A stretch of 64,000 bases of DNA from Elephas maximus indicus (Eukaryota > Chordata > Mammalia > Proboscidea > Elephantidae): positions 87,538,721 to 87,602,720 of the forward strand of contig NC_064830.1 of assembly GCF_024166365.1 (NCBI RefSeq), read 5' to 3'. The position numbers were made by a program, and so were the translations under genes. Below are positions 23,207 to 34,604 of this stretch, in pieces (within the stretch, counting starts at the first letter, position 1; every line of letters begins with the position of its first letter). The notes beneath the pieces were generated by a model. It saw only the letters and a list, made by a program, of their open reading frames with translations, made no database searches and was not told where the DNA came from.

Positions 23207-23491
23207 GTGGCACAGAACTGCCATACGGAGAGGGATGCAAGGCGATATAGGACAACACAAGTTAGGTTTTTACTTAGAAAAATAGGGGTAAATATTAAGG
23301 TAACCACAAAGAGGTATAACAACTCCATAACTCAAAATAAAAACCAAGAAAAACGTAATGACTCAGCAAACATCAAGTCAAACACTATGAAAATGAGGAT
23401 CTCACAATTTACAAAGAAAAATATCTCAGCACAAAACAGTAAGTGGAAAAATGAAATTGTCAACAACACACATAAAAAGGTATCAAAATGA
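23207..23491 (+). CDS. inter-ORF open frame of the L1 (94 codons), overlaps ORF2 start
   Basis: A basic, Lys/Asn-rich 94-residue frame lies in the unusually long (~450 bp) ORF1-ORF2 spacer. Its stop TGA overlaps the ORF2 start ATG as ATGA (23,488-23,491). I see no domain. It may be a chance frame in A-rich L1 sequence; the overlap is what makes it worth noting. Confidence 0.3.
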   Translation: MAQNCHTERDARRYRTTQVRFLLRKIGVNIKVTTKRYNNSITQNKNQEKRNDSANIKSNTMKMRISQFTKKNISAQNSKWKNEIVNNTHKKVSK

Positions 23492-26082
23492 CAACACTAA
23501 ACACTTACTTATCTATAATTACGCTGAAGGTAAATGGACTAAATGCACCAATAAAGAGACAGAGAGTCTCACGCTGGATAAAGAAACACGATCCGTCTAT
23601 ATGCTGCCTACCAGAGACACACCTTAGACTTAGAGACACAAACTAAAACTCAAAGGATGGAAAAAAATATATCAAGCAAACAATAAGCAAAAAAGAAGAG
23701 GAGTAGCAATATTAATTTTTGACAAAAAAGACTTTAAACTTAAACCCACCACAAAGGATAAAGAAGGACACTACATAATGATAAAAGGGACAATTGACCA
23801 GGAGGATATAACCATATTAAATATTTATGCACCCAATGACAGGGCTGCAAGATACATAAGTCAAATTTTAACAGAACTGAAAAGTAAGATAGACACCTCC
23901 ACAATTATAGTAGGAGACTTCAGTACACCACGACCAAGTGGGATTTATACCAGGTATGCAAGGCTGGTTTAATATTAGAAAAAATTAATATAGTCCACCA
24001 TATAAATAAAACAAAAGACAAAAACCACATGATCTTATCAATTGATGCAGAAAAGGCATTTGACAAAGTCCAACACCCATTTATGATAAAAACTCTCACC
24101 AAAATAGGAATTGAAGGAAAATTCCTCAACATAATAAAGGGCATCTATATTTTTTTCTTTTTATACAAAGCCAACAGCCAACATCACTCTAAATGGAGAG
24201 AGCCTGAAAGCATTTCCCTTGAGAACAAGAACCAGACAAGTATGCCCTTTATCACCGCTCTTATTCAACATTGTCCTAGAAGTCCTAGCCAGAGCAATTA
24301 CGCTAGACAAAGAAATAAAGGGCATCCAGATTGGCAAGGAGGAAGTAAAATTATCTCTATTTGCAGATGACATGATCTTATACACAGAAAACCCTAATGA
24401 ATCCCCCAGAAAACTCCTGAAACTAATAGAAGAGTTCGGCAGAGTCTCAGGTTATAAGATAAACATACAAAAATCACTTGGATTCCTCTACATCAACAAA
24501 AAGAACATCGAAGAGGAAATCACCAATCAATACCATTCACAGTAGCCCCCAAGAAGATAAAATACTTAGGAATAAATCTTACCAAAGATGTAAAAGACCT
24601 ATACAAAGAAAACTACAAAGCTCTACTACAAGAAATTCAAAAGGACATACTTAAGTGGAAAAACATACCTTGCTCATGGATAGGAAGACTTAACACAGTA
24701 AAAATATCTATTCTACCAAAAGCCATCTATACATACAATGCACTTCCGATCCAAATTCCAATGTCATTTTTTAAGGTGATAGAGAAACAAATCACCAACT
24801 TCATATGGAAGGGAAAGAAGCCCCGGATAAGCAAAGCATTACTGAAAAAGAAGAAGAAAGTGGGAGGCCTCACTCTACCTGATTTCAGAACCTATTATAT
24901 TATACAGCCACAGTAGTCAAAACAGCCTGGTACTGGTACAACAACAGGCACATAGACCAATGGAACAGAATTGAGAACCCAGATATAAATCCATCCACAT
25001 ACGAGCAGCTGATATTTGACAAAGGCCCAGTGTCAGTTAATTGGGGAAAAGATAGTCTTTTTAACAAATGGTGCTGGCATAACTGGATATCCATTCGCAA
25101 AAAAATGAAACAGGACCCATACCTCACACCATGCACAAAAACTAACTCCAAGTGGATCAAAGACCTAAACATAAAGACTAAAACGATAAAGACCATGGAA
25201 GAAAAAATAGGGACAACCTTAGGAGCCCTAATACAAGGCATAAACAGAATACAAAACATTACCAAAAATGACGAAGAGAAATCAGATAACTGGGAGCTCC
25301 TAAAAATCAAACACCTATGCTCATCTAAAGACTTCACCAAAAGAGTAAAAAGACCACCTACAGACTGGGAAAGAATTTTCAGCTATGACATCTCCGACCA
25401 GCGCCTGATCTCTAAAATCTACATGATTCTGTCAAAACTCAACCACAAAAAGACAAACAACCCAATCAAGAAGTGGGCAAAGGATATGAACGTGCACTTC
25501 ACTAAAGAAGATATTCACGCAGCTAACAGATACATGAGAAAATGCTCTCGATCATTAGCCATTAGAGAAATGCAAATTAAAACTACGATGAGATTCCATC
25601 GCATTTCAACAAGGCTGGCATTAATCCAAAAAACACAAAATAATAAATGTTGGAGAGGCTGCGGAGAGATTGGAACTCTTATACACTTCTGGTGGGAATG
25701 TAAAATGGTACAACCACTTTGGAAATCTATCTGGCGTTATCTTAAACAGTTAGAAATAGAACTACCATACAACCCAGAAATCCCACTCCTCGGAATATAC
25801 CCTAGAGAAATAAGAGCCTTCACACAAACAGATATATGCACACCCATGTTTATTGCAGCTCTGTTTACAATAGCAAAAAGCTGGAAGCAACCAAGGTGTC
25901 CATCAACGGATGAATGGTTAAATAAATTGTGGTATATTCACACAATGGAATACTACGCATCGATAAAGAACAGTGAAGAATCTGTGAAACATTTCATAAC
26001 ACGGAGGAACCTGGAAGGCATTATGCTGAGTGAAATTAGTCAGAGGCAAAAGGACAAATATTGTATAAGACCACTATTATAA
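23488..26082 (+). pseudogene. L1 ORF2 (endonuclease/reverse transcriptase), deleted and frameshifted
   Basis: The first ~147 codons keep the N-terminal part of the APE-type endonuclease (NGLNAPIKR, ICCLPETH, ILNIYAPND, VGDFSTP). The text then jumps at ~23,929 to the RT region (WDLY-type '[10 protein letters not shown]' in another frame), so the endonuclease C-terminus and the first part of the RT are gone. The RT catalytic motif FADD is present in 24,219-24,545. The C-terminal 350 codons (25,030-26,082) are open, including the Cys segment [13 protein letters not shown]. Several frameshifts separate these blocks. Confidence 0.92.
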
Positions 26083-27086
26083 CAGCTTGAGAAATAGTAT
26101 AAACTGAGAAGAACACATACTTTTGTGGTTACGAAGGGGGGAGGGAGGGAGGGTGGGAAAGGGCTTTTTACTGATTAATTAGTAGATAAGAACTGCTTTA
26201 GGTGAAGGGAAGGACAATACTCAATACATGGAAGGTCAGCTCAACTGGACTGGACTGGACCAAAAGCAAAGAAGTTTCCGGGATACACTAAATACTTCAA
26301 AGGTCAGCGGAGCAAGGGCGGGGGTTTGGGGACCATGGCTTAAGGGGACTTCTAAGTCAGTTGGCAAAATAATTCTATTATGAAAACATTCTGCATCCCA
26401 CTTTGAAATGAGGCATCTGGGGTCTTAAATGCTAACAAGCGGCCATCTAAGATGCATCAATTGGTCTCAACCTACCTGGAGCAAAGGAGAATGAAGAACA
26501 CCAAGGTCACACGATAACTAAGAGCCCAAGAGACAGAAAGGGCCACATGAACTAGAGACTTACATCATCCTGAGACCAGAAGAACTAGATGGTGCCCGGC
26601 CACAACCGATGACTGCCCTGACAGGGAGCACAACAGAGAACCCCTGAGGGAGCAGGAGAACAGTGGGATGCAGACACCAAATTCTCATAAAAAGACCAGA
26701 CTTAATGGTCTGACTGAGACTAGAGGAATCCCAGCGGTCATGGTCCCCAAACCTTCTGTTGGCCCAGGACAGGAACCATCCCTGAAGACAACTCAGCAGA
26801 CATGAAAGGGACTGGACAGTGGGTAGGGAAGAGATGCTGATAAAGAGTGAGCTAATGATATCAGGTGGACACTTGAGACTGTGTTGGCATCTCCTGTCTG
26901 GAGTGGGGATGGGAGGATAGAGAGAGTTGGAAGCTGGCAAAATTGTCCCGAATGGAGAGACTGGAAGGGCTGACTCATTGGGGGAGAGCAAGTGGGAGGA
27001 CGGAGCAAGGTGTATATAAACTTGTATGTGACAGTCTAACTTGATTTGTAAACGTTCACCTGAAGCTCAATAAAAGTTAATAAAAA
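26083..27086 (+). repeat. L1 3' UTR with G-rich tract
   Basis: About 1 kb. The G-rich run GGGGGGAGGGAGGGAGGG at ~26,137 is typical of L1 3' UTRs and may form a quadruplex. It ends at AATAAAAG plus a short A tail. The same sequence appears at 16,704-17,742, 50,158-50,795 and 51,737-52,389. The minus-strand frames here are shadows. Confidence 0.88.
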
Positions 27087-27126
27087 AATAGGGTTGCACA
27101 GCTGATTATTGTAATTGCTGTCAACA

Positions 27127-28105
27127 AATTTTAAAAATGGTATGGGAGGGGCATCATCTGACCTCTAACTTCATAAGGGGAAGGAGAATCAAGATCAACA
27201 GCCCAAGGCTGATTCCAACAAGGCAGAGGTCAGACATGCCTCCTCTCTCCACCATCTTTACCAATTCTGACACCAACCATTCCTCCCATAGCAATCTCTA
27301 CTTCTCTACTGAGTTTGATAACTCATTGCAATGGCCACACAGAACTCACAGATCATACTCACGGTTATGCGGTTTGTTAGGGAAGTAACAGGTTATAATT
27401 CAGGATCAGGAATGCTGAGAATACAGTTCTTCCATCAGGATAGCCTCTTCTCGGCCATGCCTGCAGGCACACCTCTCTCTGTCCCCTCCACCTCTGTCCT
27501 GCTTGGGCAAGTGTAACAAAGCTCTTTTAGCTCTATCAATAAGCATCCCAAGGCATCCCACTCCACCAGTAAGCCTCAGCCAAAGATGCTCAGCTCTAGC
27601 TCCATGGGTCAGGAAAACTTAGCTCCACCAAGTGCCCAGAGGCACCCTACCCCTCCAGCAAGCCTTCTGCCCACTGCGCCATCTTCTGTCAATCTCTCCT
27701 GTCACTGCTTCTGGCCGTCTTCAGTGTTACAGCTCTCTCTCTTTTTTTTTCTCTCTCTCTCGCCTGGTTCCAAGAACTTCTCAGCACAGGGATCCTGTGT
27801 CCAAAGAACATGCTCTGCTCCTGGCTCTTCTTCCCTGATGGTGGTCAAACCCTCTCCTTCCCAGCTCTGGGATTGCTCCTTTTAAGCCTAGCAGGATGAC
27901 AAACCTGACTAATCCCTTCATTAGGGTTCCACAGGCCTTATTTGCACGGTCCTACCCCAACACGGGTGGCTATAAACTTTATTTGCATTACTGGCAAGCT
28001 ATCCAATCCCCTCGGTGGGCCACAATTACCTTATTCGTATAGTCCCACCCAATCACTTGGGTGGCAGTTACAAGATCACGGCAAGAAAGGCCATACAGAA
28101 GCAAT
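27127..28105 (-). mobile_element. LTR-like repeat (family 2)
   Basis: Interrupts the older L1's 3' UTR between GCTGTCAAC and TTGTACACCTGTG. It matches 31,745-32,500 in the same orientation (CATGCCTCCTCTCTCCACC, CAATGGCCACACAGAACTCAC) and 11,180-11,850 reversed. No coding content. Confidence 0.65.
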
Positions 28106-29219
28106 CCATCGCACCACACTTGTACACCTGTGAAAAGTTGAGTTGGCACAAGTTTTGTGACAGATGTATTTATAAAAATGCCAAAAAAGTAAAAGGGTAG
28201 ACACTGAGACTGCTTATGTACAACCAAACACCTCACGGAATTTGATTTCTTGGTTTGAAGGTTTAGGGTCATGGTTTCATGGGACATCCCAGTTAAGTGG
28301 CCTAATAACATGTTTAGTGCTTCTGTTCTACCTCCTAGCTCATTGCACAGTGCCTGGAGTCTTAAAAGCTTGGAAGCAGCCATCCAAGGCACAACTATTG
28401 ATCTCTATTCTCCTGGAACAACAGAGGACGAAGGAGAGTCAGGAATAGAAGGAGGATATGGGATGTGTGGCTAACTGCCTCCATGAACTGCCTCCTTTGC
28501 TATGAGACCAGAAGAACTGGATGGTGCCAGGCTACACTACTGAATGTTTTGATCAAAGATGCTATAGAATTCTAATCAAATGGGGGAAAATGAAAAACAG
28601 AATTTCAAATTCTCATGGACTCCAGGCTTCCTGGAGTCATGAAGGTTGGATAAGCCCCTGAAACTATTGCCCTGAGATAATCTTTAAACCTTAAACCAAA
28701 AATACCCACTGAAATCATCTTGAAACCAAGCAACAGTTTAGCTTAACTAGTACAAAAGGTCTGCCTTGAGCATTATGGTTTTAGGAACTATCCATATGGG
28801 ATCAAACTGACAACAGCAACTTGTAAGATGAGACAGGAACCTTAGGGGACAGTGAATTTATGTTAATGGGGGAGGAACAATTTGCAAAAGGAGGGTGAAA
28901 ACGGTTGCACAACTACAAGAATGTAATCAACGTCATTAAATGGTACATGCAGAAACTGTTGAATCAGTATATGTCTTTGCCGTGTATATTCTTAACAACA
29001 ACAATAAAATTTAAAAATTTTTGCACCCTGAGTGCCAGGCTCGTCTCACCCTCATCTAGGCTTTGATTCCTACTGCTTCTGAAGGGGTTTGCTCTCCAGG
29101 TGTTTCCAAGTCCTCATGCAAACATGCACAGGCAGCCCACTTCCACCAGTTTTCCTGGCATATCTCAATATGCCTCAATCCAGTTAGAATTCATTGCAAC
29201 CCCTGATATATCTGTTTGA

Positions 29220-29430
29220 TTAACTGATTAATAACAGTTTAACAGAGAACACTTGTGGCACACTGATCATGTGCCAAACACTTAGGCATTTAATCAGCAG
29301 CACAGCTCTATGAGGTAGCCTCTATGATTATCCCCACTTTACAAGTTCTGAGGCACACAGAGGGTAAGTGACTTGCCCAAGGTCACACACCTAGTAAGCA
29401 ACAGAACCGAGATTTAGGCCCAAATCTCTG
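29220..29430 (-). repeat. MIR
   Basis: 'cttgtggcacactgatcatgtgcc', 'gattatccccactttacaagt' and 'gtgacttgcccaaggtcacac' in reverse MIR order. Confidence 0.85.
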
Positions 29431-29619
29431 CACTGCCTCTGTCAAGCCCCTCAAGGAAAGCAGCTGCTTGGCTGTGGGGGCCAAGCCAGGAGAGACACGG
29501 AATGGTGGAAAAGACCATTATTAATACACTCAAGGTATGCCCAAAGGGTTATGGAGGCCACTGAATCCTTGGCCAATAAATTCACTAATTACTGTCATAA
29601 TGAGGAGTATTAGTGGTAG

Positions 29620-29835
29620 TGCTAGAGCTACTATTACGAAGATTATAACTGTAGAGCCATTACTCTGCACTGGCCTTAGGTGGATGATCTCATGAAACCC
29701 TCAGTGCAAGCAGAAGAGGTAGATGTTATTATTATCCCTATTTTACAGATGAGGAAACTGAGGCACAAAAAGGTTAAGTGGTTGCCCACGATCACGTAGC
29801 TCCAAAGTGACAGAATGCTTCACACTACAATAAGG
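29620..29835 (-). repeat. MIR
   Basis: 'attatccctattttacagatgaggaaactgaggcac' followed by 'ggttgcccacgatcacgtagc'. Confidence 0.85.
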
Positions 29836-30327
29836 AGTGGAGTTTTAGGAGACTGAGTGGGTGTGTAGAGGGCCAAGAAGAACCCAGGCACGCCCACCAA
29901 GCATATCCAGCCCACCAACAACAGGCTCTTAAAATGAATTGGAATCTGCCTCTTTCTGACTAGTCATTTGGGCTCAGTGCCTGTTCCCTCTAAGTGGCCT
30001 GGTAGGGAGGAAAGATTGTTTTCCTCAGAATCCCTACCCACCCCCCAAAAAGGGAAGCCCACAGACCCCAAGCAACCTTGGTGACGGGAAGCAGATTTTC
30101 CCCATCTTCTGCTTCTAACCAAGGAACATTTAATTAAGACTCATAAAACCCACCTAACATATGATAATAATTACATCAGCACACTGGGGCTGGGAAGTAT
30201 TAAAGCCTAGTATCAAGATGGCCACAGACAAGCAGGAAGAGGCCTGGAAAGAGATGGGAGATAGGGGAAAAAGTTCTCTCTCATAAACCCAAGGCAAAGC
30301 CAACTAGACACTGGCAGGCTGGATTCG
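29836..30327. other. no gene seen; unique AT-rich block
   Basis: 30,110-30,180 (AACATTTAATTAAGACTC, TAATAATTACATCAGC) is repeat-free with homeodomain-like TAATTA words. No exon is supported. Confidence 0.3.
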
Positions 30328-30480
30328 GCTACCTAGTGCCATCGAGTCGATTCCGACTCTCAGCGACCCTATAGGGCAGAGTAGAACTGCCCCATAGAGT
30401 TTCCGAGAAGCGCCTGGAGGATTCGAACTGCTGACCCTTTGGTTAGCAGCTGTAGCACTTAACCACTAAGCCACCAGGAT
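30328..30480 (-). mobile_element. AfroSINE
   Basis: Starts CTAGTGCCATCGAGTCGATTCC and ends TTAACCACTAAGCCACCAGG. Confidence 0.9.
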
Positions 30481-30584
30481 TAGACTAAGGGATACCAAAC
30501 AAAAACCAAACCCGTTCACTCAAGTTTGAGAACCCCTGATAGAGAAGGCACAGCACCATGCCTGTTATATGATATAACCAAATA

Positions 30585-30749
30585 AAGAACCAAACCCGTT
30601 GCCCACAGGCAGTTCCAACTCATAGAGACCCTATAGGACAGAGCAGAACCACCCCATAGGGTTTCCAAGGCGCGTCTGGTAGATTCGAACTGCCGACCCT
30701 TTGGTTAGCAGCCATAGCTCTTAAACCACTACGCCACCAGGGTTTCCAG
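30585..30749 (-). mobile_element. AfroSINE with a flank shared with 39.3 kb
   Basis: Full reverse copy ending CCACCAGGGTTTCC. The ~72 bp before it (30,511-30,583: TTCACTCAAGTTTGAGAACC ... CCATGCCTGT) also precede the SINE at 39,395. Confidence 0.9.
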
Positions 30750-31029
30750 ACGAGGGGATAATGGGGGGAAAAAGAGAGAGCTGGGTTCTGGGGTGTGTTG
30801 TGGCATTGGACAAGCTCATATATTTACAAGATGCTATCCTGTTCAAAGCAGTTGTTTAAACAAGAAATAGCAATTAATATGGCATTAATGGGGTTCCTCC
30901 AACAACAGGGTGGTTATAACGGCGAGCGTGAATCTTAGCCACTTTCTTCAGCATGTTTATATATTTAGCAGTTAACACAAGACTAAATTACAGGAGAGGC
31001 TCATAAAATATTTGGGACTTGTACTGAAT

Positions 31030-31316
31030 GGAAGCAGTGTTGATGAAAACATTGGTGGTGGTGATGGGGTTGGTGGTGATGAAGGCATAAATGGTGGCAG
31101 TGGTGGCAATGGTGATGATGATAATGATTACAGATAGTAGACAGTCATGATTATGTGGACTGTGATGAATGAAAAAGGTAATACAACGGTGGTGCAAATG
31201 ATGATGGTTAATAGGCTCACAGAATAGTAATGGAGATGATGGTGTAACTGCAACAGTGTTGGCTGGGGTGGTGGCCAAGATGGTGATAGATACCAGTGAT
31301 GGTGGTGGTGATAACG
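31030..31316 (+). repeat. degenerate GTGGTGATG tract, left part
   Basis: Dense GGTGGTGATGG, ATGATGATAATG and similar words with a 3-bp periodicity. The tract resumes at 32,560-32,830 after an LTR-like insertion. The minus-strand frame with His/Thr/Asn runs (30,988-31,278) is its shadow. Confidence 0.85.
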
Positions 31317-31317
31317 G

Positions 31318-31745
31318 TAGCTTAGTTATCTAGTGCTGCTACAACAGAAATACCACAAGTGGGTGGCTTTAACAAATAAATTTACTCTCGCAAAATTCAG
31401 GAGGCTAGAAGTCAGAATTCAGGGCACCAGCTCCAGGGGAAAGCTTTCTTCTCTCTCCGTCCAGTCTGGGGTAAGGTTCTTGTCATCAATCTTCTCCTGG
31501 TCTAGGAGCTTCTCAGCACAGGGATCCCGGGCACAAAAGACACATTCCCCTCCTGGTTCTTCTTGCTTGCTTGTAGTGAGGTCCCTTTCCTCTCTGCTGT
31601 ATTCTTTTAGATCTCAAAAGAGACTGACTCAACATACAACCTAATCCTAACTCTTGCCTCATGAATATAGCTGCCTCTAACCTTGTTCATTAACATCATA
31701 GAGATTAGGATTTACAACAACATATAGCATAATCACATCAGATCA
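31318..31745 (-). mobile_element. LTR-like repeat (family 1), first part
   Basis: Begins TTAGTTATCTAGTGCTGC and follows the MaLR-like reversed pattern (AGAAATACCACAAG..., CTCAGCACAGGGATCCC, ATTAACATCATAGAG). It probably resumes at ~32,510-32,556 (GGGGTGACACAATTCAATCC) after the family 2 element. A 5-bp repeat GTAGC (31,308-31,312 region and ~32,559) may be its TSD. Confidence 0.6.
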
Positions 31746-32500
31746 CTGTAAAAACGGCATGGGAGTGGCATCCGACCTCTTCCAACTCCACAAGTGGCAA
31801 GGAGAACCAAGATCAACAGTGCAAGGCTGATTCCTATAAGACAGGGGACAGACATGCCTCCTCTCTCCACCATCTTTACCAACTCTGACACTAACCATCC
31901 CTCCCATGGCACTCTCTACTTCTCTGCTGGGTTCAATAATTCATTGCAATGGCCACACAGAACTCACAGACCATACTCACGATTATGGGGTTTGTTAGGG
32001 AAGTAACAGTTACATTCAGGATCAGGAACACGCAAGGATACCATTCTTCCATCAAGACAACCTCTTCCCAGCCATGTTCACGGGCACACCTTTCCCATGT
32101 CCTGGGCCTCTGTCCAAAGGCACTCAGCCTTCTCCTTCCACAAGCCAGGAAGCCCACAACACCGTCTACTGCTACTGGCTCTCTCCTCCCACGCTTCTCA
32201 CCATCTTCAGGGTTACAACTCATTCTCTCTCTTGGTCTCCTGATGCCAGGAGCCTCCCAGCGAAAGGATCCCGGGTGCAAAGACATATCGGCTCCTGGCT
32301 GTTCTTCCCTGGCGGTGGTGGGATTCTCTTTCCTGCCTCTGGAGTCACTCATTTCAAGCCCAGCAGGATGGCAAAACTGACCAATCCCTTTGGTGGGCCA
32401 CAATTACCCTATCACACAGTCCCAGCCAATCACCTACGTGGGAGTTACAAGACCATGATGAGAAAGGCCACACAAAATGGACAACCACACAATACTGGGA
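31746..32500 (-). mobile_element. LTR-like repeat (family 2), nested in family 1
   Basis: Co-linear with 27,130-28,100. Frames on both strands (31,933-32,538) lie inside this repeat and are not genes. Confidence 0.65.
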
Positions 32501-32556
32501 ATCATGGCCTAGTCAAGTTCACAAACATCCTGGGGTGACACAATTCAATCCATCCA

Positions 32557-32830
32557 TTGTAGCAGTGGTGGTCTTAACATCATAATGATGGTAGGGATGG
32601 TGGTATTGATAGTTTGGTGATGGTGGTGGCCATGATGGGAATAATGATGGCAGAAATTGTGGCAATGGTTTAATGATGGAGATGGTATAGTGATGGTGGT
32701 AGTGTCAATGGTTTAAGGTCATTATCATGGTCATATGGTAACAAAAACAGTGGGCTGGTGATGATAATAGTGGAGTGTGGTGAACAGAGATGGTTGTAAG
32801 AGGACAGTGGTGGTAATGGGTGTGGTGATA
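32557..32830 (+). repeat. degenerate GTGGTGATG tract, right part
   Basis: Continuation of the tract at 31,030-31,316: AGTGGTGGTC, GATGGTGGTGGCCATGATGG, GATGATAATAGTGG. Confidence 0.8.
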
Positions 32831-33164
32831 ATGATAAAAGGAATATAGATTCAGGAGGATAGGGAAGGGAGAAGAGATAGAAAGAATGCTGGAACACTGA
32901 TGTCATCAGCTTTGTTGACGGGAGATTAGTTCCATTTCACGCACCAGAAGTCAGAAAGCTCATCGTCCGTCAGGCCAGGAACTCCTTCCCCCACCACCAC
33001 TTTAGCTAAGCCGGTGGAATGCATAATCTTGACATCTGTTCTGTGGAATACCCTTCCTTGGGGGAAGATTGGCCCAGACCAGGTTTCACAAATGTACAGA
33101 TGTTCTTCCTCCACACCATTATCTAATTCACCAAGGAGGTTTCCATGGGAGTAAAGACAGCAGC

Positions 33165-33360
33165 ATGATGTGGCAGTTAAGAAGCTGGGCTCTGGAGTCA
33201 GCTTGGATTTGAATCCTCCATCTAGCTGTGTGACCTTGGATAAGATACTTAATTTCTCTGAGCCTCTGTACCTTCATATATAAAATGAAGCTAATAACAG
33301 CACCTACCTCCTAGGATGGTTGTGAGGATGATGAGAGAAAAAGTTGTAAAACACACTGCC
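33165..33360 (+). repeat. MIR
   Basis: 'gaagctgggctctggagtcag', 'gtgtgaccttggataagatac', 'ggatggttgtgaggatgatg'. Confidence 0.9.
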
Positions 33361-33517
33361 TGGTATCAGCACCCCTTATCAGTGCCCCATGAAGATTCAA
33401 CAATGTTATCACAATTATTATCCACCACTGCTGTTAAACAATTAGAGGGGGACTTCAACCAAGGGTCCAGTCCCCAGGATTCTGGAAACTGTAGGGTCAG
33501 CATCAAGAGGGTCCCTC

Positions 33518-34128
33518 TCCCATCTAAGATACAACTACTGATCTCTACTTGTCTGGAGCAAAAGAAGAAGAAGAAACCAAAGACTCAAAGAAGAAACTAG
33601 TCTACAGAACAGTCTGCACAAACCATGGCCTCATCTACCCTGAGACCAGAAGAACTAGATGGTGCCCAGTTACCACTAACGCCCCATTCTAATCAGGGCC
33701 CCAATAGATGAATCCTGATAGAATGGGAGAAAAACGTGCAACAGAACCTCAAATTCCTGTAAAAAATTTTTTTAAAAAAGACCTAATGGACTGGCTAAGA
33801 CTACAGGACTCCCCAAGACTATCGCCTTGAGATACTCTTCAAACCGTGAACTGAAACTAACCCGAGGTCACCTTGTAGCTAAATAACAAACCAGCTAAAA
33901 AAATACTGTGCTCCTTAAAAAATCACCTATATGAAACCAAACAGTAAGGGGGCAGGGAAACTAGATTAATGGAAACGAAATAAGCAGAATGAAAATTAAA
34001 ATGTTCACACATCGTGAAGAATGTCACCAATGTCACTGAACAACTTGTGCAGAAATTGTTGAATGGGAAACCAAACTGCTGTGTAATCCTTCACTGAAAA
34101 CACAATAAAATACTATTAAAAGAACAGA
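33518..34128 (+). mobile_element. 5'-truncated older L1 3' UTR
   Basis: Starts CATCTAAGATACAACTACTG, contains GACCAGAAGAACTAGATGGTG, and ends AAAACACAATAAAATACTATT. It matches 50,797-51,470 and the end of the older L1 at 28,380-29,010. Confidence 0.88.
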
Positions 34129-34371
34129 AGCCCCCTCTCTCAGACTCCACATGCTCTCTGTGGGAGCACGCCCAACAGCACATAGGGTTGCCATGAGTCA
34201 CAGTCGACGCAAAGGTAACTAGTTGGTTGGTTATACAACAAAATAGTAAAAGTTTACTTGTTGCTCATGAAAAGTCCAAAGGGAGATTTCTGGTGGCCAA
34301 GTGGCCTTCCATGTGGTTTCGCAAAGAGTCAGCTCCTCCTATCTTGTGGCTCTGCCATCTTCTAGGTAAGG

Positions 34372-34604
34372 GCCAGCAGCAAACTTTGTCTATAAAGGAT
34401 CAGAGAGTAAACAGTTTTAGCTTTGCAGGGCATATAGTCTCTGTCACGACTACTTTACGCCACCATTGCAGCACAAAGCCAGCAACAGACAATACATAAA
34501 CAGATGGTGTGGCTGTGTTTCAATAAAACTTTATTTACAAAAACAGGCAGCAGGCAGGATGTAGCCCATGGGCCATAGTTGGCTGACCCCTGTTCTATGG
34601 TATC
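34372..34604 (+). repeat. ancient hAT-like DNA transposon
   Basis: 'tttagctttgcagggcatatagtctctgtc', 'ataaaactttatttacaaaaacagg' and 'gttggctgacccctg' match a common mammal-wide non-autonomous DNA transposon. The family name is not asserted. Confidence 0.65.

Larger units (their letters stand above)
20463..27086 (+). mobile_element. end-to-end L1 with internally deleted ORF2
   Basis: Perfect 11-bp TSD AATAGGGTTGC at 20,452-20,462 and 27,087-27,097. The 5' end GGAGGGGGCCAAGATGGC has the YY1-type start known from other mammalian L1s. Order: 5' UTR 20,463-~21,972, ORF1 ~21,973-23,033, inter-ORF ~450 bp, ORF2 23,488-26,082 (too short by about 1.2 kb), 3' UTR to CTCAATAAAAGTTAAT. It sits inside the older L1's 3' UTR. 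It is not competent for movement because ORF1 and ORF2 are broken. Confidence 0.93.
17772..29018 (+). mobile_element. older L1 (5'-truncated), opened by three later insertions
   Basis: ORF2 text from the RT region (17,772-18,020 and 18,705-20,330) continues into a 3' UTR at 20,330-20,460, resumes at 27,098-27,125, and ends at 28,106-29,018. The host phrase AAATTTTGCACCCTGA lies immediately upstream (17,756-17,771) and again directly downstream (~29,018-29,031), as a TSD. Inserts: LTR 18,026-18,699, L1 20,463-27,086, LTR-like 27,127-28,105. Many frameshifts and stops are present. Confidence 0.8.

Noticed and set aside
30988-31278. His/Thr/Asn-rich minus-strand protein
   Set aside because: Translation of a degenerate triplet-type simple repeat.
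31933-32538. Overlapping frames of 143-156 codons on both strands
   Set aside because: They lie wholly inside a multi-copy LTR-like repeat.
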